In this document: positions 6,191 to 10,459 of the stretch, one piece after another
How positions within the stretch are numbered: the first letter of the stretch is position 1
Layout: every line of letters begins with the position of its first letter
NCBI GenBank assembly: GCA_011390535.1
Contig: JAABSF010000057.1
Coordinates: 1-10,459, forward strand
Direction: 5' to 3'
DNA from: Deltaproteobacteria bacterium
Lineage (GTDB): Bacteria; Myxococcota_A; Polyangia; HGW-17; SLPX01
DNA length: 10,459 nt
Notes under the pieces: model-generated
What the model was told of the DNA's origin: nothing
Database searches by the model: none
The model's input: only the letters and a program-made list of their open reading frames with translations
Position numbers and translations under genes: made by a program

Positions 6191-8931
6191 CAGATCTTCC
6201 AGGGGCTCTTGGGTTTGAACCGGCCTTGGAAAAACCTGAGCACTTTTGGTTCATAAACAAAATCCATACCTGTTATTCCTTCGCGTTTTTCATAAAGACG
6301 CTTGATCCCTTCCACTACAAAGTCCATGTGAGAGCTGGTGTAAACTCTTCGTGGAATAGTGCATCTGACCAGTTCCAGCGCCGGGCGATAGTTTTCTCCT
6401 GTCTCAGGGTTTCGCCCCTTGGAGACATTGCCGCGCTCCATGGTGCGGACTCCGCTCTCAGCGTATATCGCAGCGGCGAGCGCTTGTGACGGATACTCGT
6501 CTTGGTCTATGTGTGGTAAAAAACGTTTGGCGTCGATAAAAATTGCATGTGAGCCTGGAGGCATGACAATTGGAATTCCAGCTTCCACCAATTTTGCGCC
6601 GAACTGCTGAGTTTGTTCTATTCGCATTTTGATGTAGTCATCATCCAGGGAATCCAAAAAACCTCTATGTAGTGCCTCTATATCTTTGGGATCCATGCCA
6701 CCGTTTGTTATATCGCCCTCCCAATTGCGGAGGAGGCGACGGAACTTTTTGGCCAAAGAGTCTCGGTTGCAAGCAAGTAATCCGCCCATGTTCACCAGAA
6801 AGTCTTTTTTACAGCTAACCGTACATCCGTCACCATAGCTCATCATCTCTCGAAGGATCTCTTTTACGGTCCAGTTTGTGTATGCCGGATCTTTGAGTTT
6901 GATCATATGAGCGTTTTCCACGCACCTTGTGGCGTCAAACATTATGGGGATCCCATGCTTTTGACAAAGTCTGGAGAGGGTTTTTAGGTTGTCCATGGAA
7001 AACGGCTGCCCCCCGGCCATGTTCACAGACATTTCAAAGCTTATGTATGCAATCTTCTCTGCTCCATGTTGGTCGATGAGCGACTGCACTTTGTCAATGT
7101 CGATGTTTCCCTTCCATGGAAACTCGCTGGTGGGATCGTGAGCGTCATCCACGATTACGTCTACAAAAGTTCCGCCGGCCATCTCTTGGTGGAGTTTTGT
7201 GGTGGTAAAATACATGTTGCCCGGAACGATTTGACCGGGAGCTATCATGGTTTGAGACATGATGTGCTCAGCGGCTCGTCCCTGGTGGGTTGGGATGTTG
7301 TGATTGAACCCCAGCACATCCGCGAAAGATTCAATCATGTTGTGATAATGGCGGGACGAGTATGGCGTGTCCACTGAATCGGTCATGCCCTCCCACTGAT
7401 AACAACTCATGGCCGAAGTGCCGCTGTCGGTTAATAAATCGATGTATACGTCTTTAGATGCCAGCAGGAATGTGTTGTAACCAGCTTCTTCAATAGCGCG
7501 GGTTCTGTGTTCTTTTGTTGTCAACTCGAGGGGTTCGAATATGGCCACCTTATAGGGCTCATATAGCCGTTTAACAGACCTCTCCAATCGTGGAAACGCC
7601 ACGAACAGCCGCCAGTTTGTTGGCTCGAAGATGGCCTCATCAACAAACTCAGGTTCGTTCATCAGGGAAAGCCCTGAAATATCTTCTTTTTGGGCGTATG
7701 CCGAAGAAACTACATCTGCGATTTCCCTGATGTGGTTGTATGTGTAACCGCATCTGGGCAGATCCAGGCCCAGCACTCCTGCTTGATATCCTTGGGCTTG
7801 ATGGTCCCAGCGTCCATCCAGGCGCGGCCGGATTCCGCCATGTATGTACAGACAAGCCGCTAAAACGAACTTGGGGTTGTCTTTCTCACTCAGGTGAGGG
7901 AGGAATTTCTTTACATCAAGCCCGATTCCCTTTGCACCTACAAAAAACGGAACACTCGCCTCGCGCAGCATTTTGGCTAGGGTTTGGATCTGTTGTTGGT
8001 GCCATTCCGTATAGGCTTCTCTAGCCATCTCTTTCAGCCCGATAGCGAAAACCTCCATGGCTCTGCCGGTCATGCCGCCGTAGGTGTGGAGCCCCTCGAA
8101 GACAACCACCTGGTTACGAAAAAGCTCGAAGAAATTATCGTTGTTTGATGCAATGAAGCCACCCACGTCGGATCGCGCGTCAAGGCTGGCGTCCATGAGC
8201 ACGATGTCTGCTAGGGTAATTAAATACCTAACTGTGTCGATGAGCTCACCGTTGCGACCTCCGGCCTTATGGTTCCAGTATGCAGCCTCCATAGCCAAAG
8301 AGATGTCCAGCGCCAGTGGGATACCGGCTTTTTTTGCTCTTTTAGAGACCTCTTCAATGTTGGCGACGGACATGGGCTGCCCATTCCATTCATAGGAGCA
8401 AGCTTCCAAATGGATATAGGCGATCCCTTTTTTGCCTTTTTTCGCTATTTGCTCATCAAGGAGATTTAAATTTACATCAGCGCCGAAAGCTTCGGGGCCT
8501 TGGAACTGAACAGCTTTCTCGCCGGTTATATCCACAGGTTCTCCGCCATTGTCGATTACAAGACCGGAAGCTCTGGAGCGGTTGTGCAAAACCGTCTGTC
8601 CTTTTTCGATCATGGTTGTGGCAAGGAGTTTCTCCGAGCCTATACCATTGTGTGTAGGAACAAGTTGATCGAGCCCGAGGATCTCTTTAACTGAGGCTTC
8701 CAGATGAGCGCAGTTGACGCTTCCTGCGTATGCCTCATCTCCGATCATGTAACCGGCTTTTTGATGATGAGACCAAGCCGACATGCCCCTGGCGATGAGA
8801 TCGAATGAGACATGATCGGAATTGACGTTAAAAGTATTGAATCCGACACGTTTTAAAATATTCCAGCGCTCGTAAGCGGTGGATGATCTCATTTTTTTGA
8901 CTTCTTTGATTTTGTAGGGTTCAGCGTGCAT
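6190..8931 (-). CDS. Tandem-fused tyrosine phenol-lyase/tryptophanase-like PLP enzyme (two complementary halves)
   Basis: 913 aa, about twice the usual 456-470 of this family; both halves are recognisable copies of the PLP fold type I beta-eliminating lyase. Expected reaction: L-tyrosine + water to phenol, pyruvate and ammonium. The C half (about 456-913) has TDSGT (501-505), HQGR (549-552), Phe575-Thr576, Asn637, Asp666 and Arg669 in DATR, PLP lysine Lys709 in SCKKD, Arg833 in MERG (the tyrosine-type specificity site), carboxylate Arg856, and LRFF (898-901). The N half (1 to about 455) has Leu250 where the PLP lysine should be. It also lacks the counterparts of Arg552, Phe575, Asn637, Arg669 and Arg856. 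It keeps GDEAYAGS (64-71) and FEGLHTYGGMTGR (278-290), both eroded in the C half. AGGAG lies 6 nt before the ATG. The gene is first in an operon with the lipoprotein gene. Tryptophanase activity is less likely because of MERG; another aromatic or thiol substrate is possible. Confidence 0.9.
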   Translation of the reverse strand: MHAEPYKIKEVKKMRSSTAYERWNILKRVGFNTFNVNSDHVSFDLIARGMSAWSHHQKAGYMIGDEAYAGSVNCAHLEASVKEILGLDQLVPTHNGIGSEKLLATTMIEKGQTVLHNRSRASGLVIDNGGEPVDITGEKAVQFQGPEAFGADVNLNLLDEQIAKKGKKGIAYIHLEACSYEWNGQPMSVANIEEVSKRAKKAGIPLALDISLAMEAAYWNHKAGGRNGELIDTVRYLITLADIVLMDASLDARSDVGGFIASNNDNFFELFRNQVVVFEGLHTYGGMTGRAMEVFAIGLKEMAREAYTEWHQQQIQTLAKMLREASVPFFVGAKGIGLDVKKFLPHLSEKDNPKFVLAACLYIHGGIRPRLDGRWDHQAQGYQAGVLGLDLPRCGYTYNHIREIADVVSSAYAQKEDISGLSLMNEPEFVDEAIFEPTNWRLFVAFPRLERSVKRLYEPYKVAIFEPLELTTKEHRTRAIEEAGYNTFLLASKDVYIDLLTDSGTSAMSCYQWEGMTDSVDTPYSSRHYHNMIESFADVLGFNHNIPTHQGRAAEHIMSQTMIAPGQIVPGNMYFTTTKLHQEMAGGTFVDVIVDDAHDPTSEFPWKGNIDIDKVQSLIDQHGAEKIAYISFEMSVNMAGGQPFSMDNLKTLSRLCQKHGIPIMFDATRCVENAHMIKLKDPAYTNWTVKEILREMMSYGDGCTVSCKKDFLVNMGGLLACNRDSLAKKFRRLLRNWEGDITNGGMDPKDIEALHRGFLDSLDDDYIKMRIEQTQQFGAKLVEAGIPIVMPPGSHAIFIDAKRFLPHIDQDEYPSQALAAAIYAESGVRTMERGNVSKGRNPETGENYRPALELVRCTIPRRVYTSSHMDFVVEGIKRLYEKREGITGMDFVYEPKVLRFFQGRFKPKSPWKI

Positions 8932-8937
8932 TTGTTG

Positions 8938-8942
8938 CTCCT
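8938..8942 (-). promoter_or_regulatory. Ribosome binding site of the fused lyase gene
   Basis: On the - strand AGGAG lies 6 nt before the ATG at 8929-8931. This strong site fixes the start and argues against the internal Met14. Confidence 0.8.
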
Positions 8943-8970
8943 ATAATTGGTCTCAAGAGATGGCTTTTCT

Positions 8971-8997
8971 AATATAGGTAATTTGGCTTTACCCCAA
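8971..8997 (-). promoter_or_regulatory. Possible promoter of the lyase-lipoprotein operon
   Basis: Read on the - strand, TTGGGG (8992-8997) and TATATT (8971-8976) resemble -35 and -10 boxes, about 40 bp before the lyase start. The spacer is only 15 nt, shorter than the usual 16-18, so this is a weak prediction. Confidence 0.22.
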
Positions 8998-9163
8998 TGT
9001 CATTACCATGTCAAAGGCATAGATCAGATAACTGAAGATTCTGGTTTCTGATTCATACGGCTTTTGAAAAGGCATCTCTTTCTACAGTCTTCAATATGAT
9101 GCGGTTCTGTGAAGTAGGACTGTACACTCGGCGAAGCTGCGACTTTTTGCCACGGCCTATGTT

Positions 9164-9196
9164 CACATGACACATGATATACAACAACATGACACA
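9164..9196. repeat. Direct repeat cluster ACATGACACA
   Basis: CACATGA occurs twice in immediate tandem (9164-9170 and 9171-9177). The longer word ACATGACACA occurs at 9165-9174 and again at 9187-9196, with starts 22 bp apart, close to two helical turns. The placement between divergent genes suggests a transcription-factor site. No known box is recognised. Confidence 0.5.
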
Positions 9197-9294
9197 CAAC
9201 TTTTGGAAAACCGCGCCCTCTTCCATAACCTTTTCTTGACCTGTGGTCTTCTATGGTAAAAAATCGTCGCCGTTTTGGTGGTGGTTTTCTATTT

Positions 9295-9335
9295 CCGGTT
9301 CGACCGGTTTGATCTGTTCCAGGTGCGGTTTGACC
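9295..9335. repeat. Three GGTTYGAYC repeats with an overlapping palindrome
   Basis: GGTTCGACC (9297-9305), GGTTTGATC (9306-9314) and GGTTTGACC (9327-9335) are three near-identical 9-mers in one orientation; the first two touch and the third begins 21 bp after the second. CCGGT-TCG-ACCGG (9295-9307) is a perfect inverted repeat overlapping the first copy. The last copy contains TTGACC, a -35-like hexamer about 95 bp before the kinase-like gene, so a bound protein could control that gene. Confidence 0.5.
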
Positions 9336-9414
9336 TAAGGGCTGCCTCAAGAACAAGATCACAGGATCGAGGTCTGAAGCCAGAAGTTATTTTTTTTGAG
9401 TCATCCCTAAACGT

Positions 9415-9420
9415 AAAGAG
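9415..9420 (+). promoter_or_regulatory. Ribosome binding site of the kinase-like gene
   Basis: AAAGAG lies 8 nt before the ATG at 9429. An in-frame TAA at 9414-9416 rules out any earlier start. Confidence 0.5.
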
Positions 9421-9428
9421 CGATTTCG

Positions 9429-10459
9429 ATGCGGTATCGGATTTTAGAAAAAACGGGACAACTTTTTCAAGGAGATGTTTTCAGGGCTGAATGGACCGGT
9501 GTTGAAGGGTTCGTGAAGTTTGTCTCTGTTTGGAAGATTCGTCCGGAGCTTTGTCGTGACGGCAGGGCTGTGGATTTTCTTTTAGAGGATTTGCGGCTTG
9601 TTGCAAAAAAACCGGGAGGGGCGGTGACCCGGATATTGGATGTTTGGCGGGACTCGGAAAATGTAGTTATTTGTACGGAGTTTGAGGCAGGGGTCACTCT
9701 GGCAAAGATATTGGAGAGATCCAGGCGTACCGGGGTGTTTCCACCGGTTGAGGCCATCTTGTCAATGGGGTTGGATGTTGCACGGGCTCTCGAGACAATG
9801 CATGAACCACATGTATCGGCGGCCCCTGTTTTTCATGGTGATCTGAGGCCCGAGCACATTGTATTGGGTCATGGTGGAGCAGTTAAAATTCGAGGTGTCG
9901 GCTTTGGGAGGTTTTTTGCCTCGGCTGATCCCGATGGGAAGTGGTTTTTGTGGAAAGGACGTTGCTATCAGCCTCTTGAGAGACAGTGTGGGGAAATGCC
10001 GGCGGCGGCTACAGATGTCTTTTCTTTGGGAGCGGTTCTTTTTGAGCTTCTTACTCACAAGAGTTTATTTCCGACAGACATAAGTGATCCCCGTGAGTTT
10101 GTTCGCCGGACATCCGATCCGGAGCCCTTTATGAAACGGCTACGTGGTAAAGGGCATGATGGCGACGGGGATTACAATATTGCGGATGATCTCTCATTTT
10201 TATTGGAGAAGGCTTGTGATCCCGACGAATCTTTAAGGTTTGCTTCTGTTTCAGATATGGCCGAGGTGATACATCGCTGCATGTGGGAGCGCAGACATCC
10301 GGATTCCAGCCCCTCTTTAAACATGAAGCTTTTACAGGAAGGTTCGGTTCAAGGGGATCCTGCGTCGGATGATGTGGATGTGACGGTTCCCGGTAAAATA
10401 AAAGTAAGAAAAGAAGGCGAAAAATATAAAATAGAAATGGGGGTAGAGGAGACGGCGGG
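9429..10459 (+). CDS. Serine/threonine protein kinase-like protein, possible pseudokinase (partial, runs off the window)
   Basis: The frame is open from the ATG at 9429 to the last base (343 codons shown; C-terminus missing). Residues 1 to about 285 follow the bacterial Hanks-type kinase layout: a degenerate glycine loop (TGQLFQGDVF, 9-18), VAIK-type Lys30 in GFVKFV, a hinge near 82-86, HGDLRPEHIVL (136-146) for the HRD loop, TDVFSLGAVLFELLT (195-209) for subdomain IX, and DESLRFAS (266-273) with the conserved Arg270. The catalytic-loop Asn is His143, and the DFG region reads RGVGFGR (155-161) with no Asp, so both usual magnesium ligands are absent. After about 290 the chain is polar and looks like a linker. 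The protein may bind a partner or nucleotide without phosphotransfer, though atypical active kinases exist. The start is supported by AAAGAG upstream and a stop just before it. Confidence 0.78.
   Translation, partial: MRYRILEKTGQLFQGDVFRAEWTGVEGFVKFVSVWKIRPELCRDGRAVDFLLEDLRLVAKKPGGAVTRILDVWRDSENVVICTEFEAGVTLAKILERSRRTGVFPPVEAILSMGLDVARALETMHEPHVSAAPVFHGDLRPEHIVLGHGGAVKIRGVGFGRFFASADPDGKWFLWKGRCYQPLERQCGEMPAAATDVFSLGAVLFELLTHKSLFPTDISDPREFVRRTSDPEPFMKRLRGKGHDGDGDYNIADDLSFLLEKACDPDESLRFASVSDMAEVIHRCMWERRHPDSSPSLNMKLLQEGSVQGDPASDDVDVTVPGKIKVRKEGEKYKIEMGVEETA

Larger units (their letters stand above)
8932..9428. other. Divergent intergenic region, about 500 bp, no convincing gene
   Basis: It separates the - strand lyase operon from the + strand kinase-like gene and must hold promoters for both. 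Frames open on either strand here have no usable ribosome site, no hydrophobic or domain pattern and a composition unlike the neighbouring genes. The recognisable content is two clusters of short direct repeats (9164-9196 and 9297-9335), one CCGGT-TCG-ACCGG inverted repeat (9295-9307) and a TTGACC hexamer at 9330-9335 that could be a -35 box. I found no clear terminator or RNA gene. Confidence 0.6.

Noticed and set aside
6190..8931. The double-length lyase as an assembly artefact or recent duplication
   Set aside because: The two halves are strongly diverged and differ in a systematic way at the active site, and the frame runs through the junction (about 7567) without stop or repeat boundary.
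9060..9072. CTTTT-G-AAAAG inverted repeat
   Set aside because: The single-base loop cannot form a hairpin, and such short AT palindromes are common by chance.
9236..9261. TTGACC with TATGGT or TAAAAA as a promoter
   Set aside because: The spacers (about 10 and 15 nt) do not fit a normal sigma-70 promoter.
9024..9362. - strand open frame of 112 codons in the divergent region
   Set aside because: It begins with GTG without a ribosome site, its composition looks random, and it overlaps both repeat clusters.
9275..9490. + strand open frame of 71 codons
   Set aside because: It overlaps the start of the kinase-like gene in another frame, and the kinase-like frame has recognisable motifs and a ribosome site.

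Overview
The window (about 49-50% GC by eye, densely coding, both strands used) looks like chromosomal DNA of a Gram-negative bacterium. A periplasmic binding protein, a lipoprotein, a eukaryotic-type UDP-glucose pyrophosphorylase, a DUF4846 protein and a kinase-fold protein occur together. That mix recalls the deltaproteobacterial/myxobacterial groups, but this is inference and no taxonomic marker gene is present. I saw no tRNA, rRNA, CRISPR, insertion sequence or attachment site.

Left part, + strand (1-5156). The first bases hold the last codons of an unidentified gene. It is followed by a complete zinc/manganese-type ABC importer in the order binding protein, ATPase, permease (29-2592). 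The first two junctions are 4-nt GTGA overlaps, so these genes are probably translationally coupled. Then come a DUF4846 protein with an N-terminal membrane or signal segment (2626-3630) and a UTP--glucose-1-phosphate uridylyltransferase of the UGP2 type (best start 3735, end 5156).

Middle, - strand (8931 down to 5252). A two-gene operon converges on the uridylyltransferase gene. The first gene encodes a 913-residue protein made of two tandem copies of the tyrosine phenol-lyase/tryptophanase fold. The second starts on the stop codon of the first (TGATG) and encodes a probable lipoprotein with a long charged linker and a four-cysteine C-terminal domain.

The fused lyase is the main discovery of the window. 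The C-terminal copy keeps the PLP lysine, the phosphate-binding and carboxylate-binding residues and the tyrosine-type specificity residues. It has lost the segments that, in homologous dimers, reach into the partner's active site. The N-terminal copy shows the reverse: no PLP lysine, but intact cross-subunit segments. The simplest reading is that one chain carries a built-in heterodimer with a single composite active site.

Right part (8932-10459). A roughly 500-bp non-coding divergent region contains two clusters of short direct repeats. It is followed by the start of a + strand protein-kinase-like gene that runs off the end. This protein keeps the ATP lysine and the HxD aspartate but lacks the catalytic-loop Asn and the DFG Asp, so it may be a pseudokinase.
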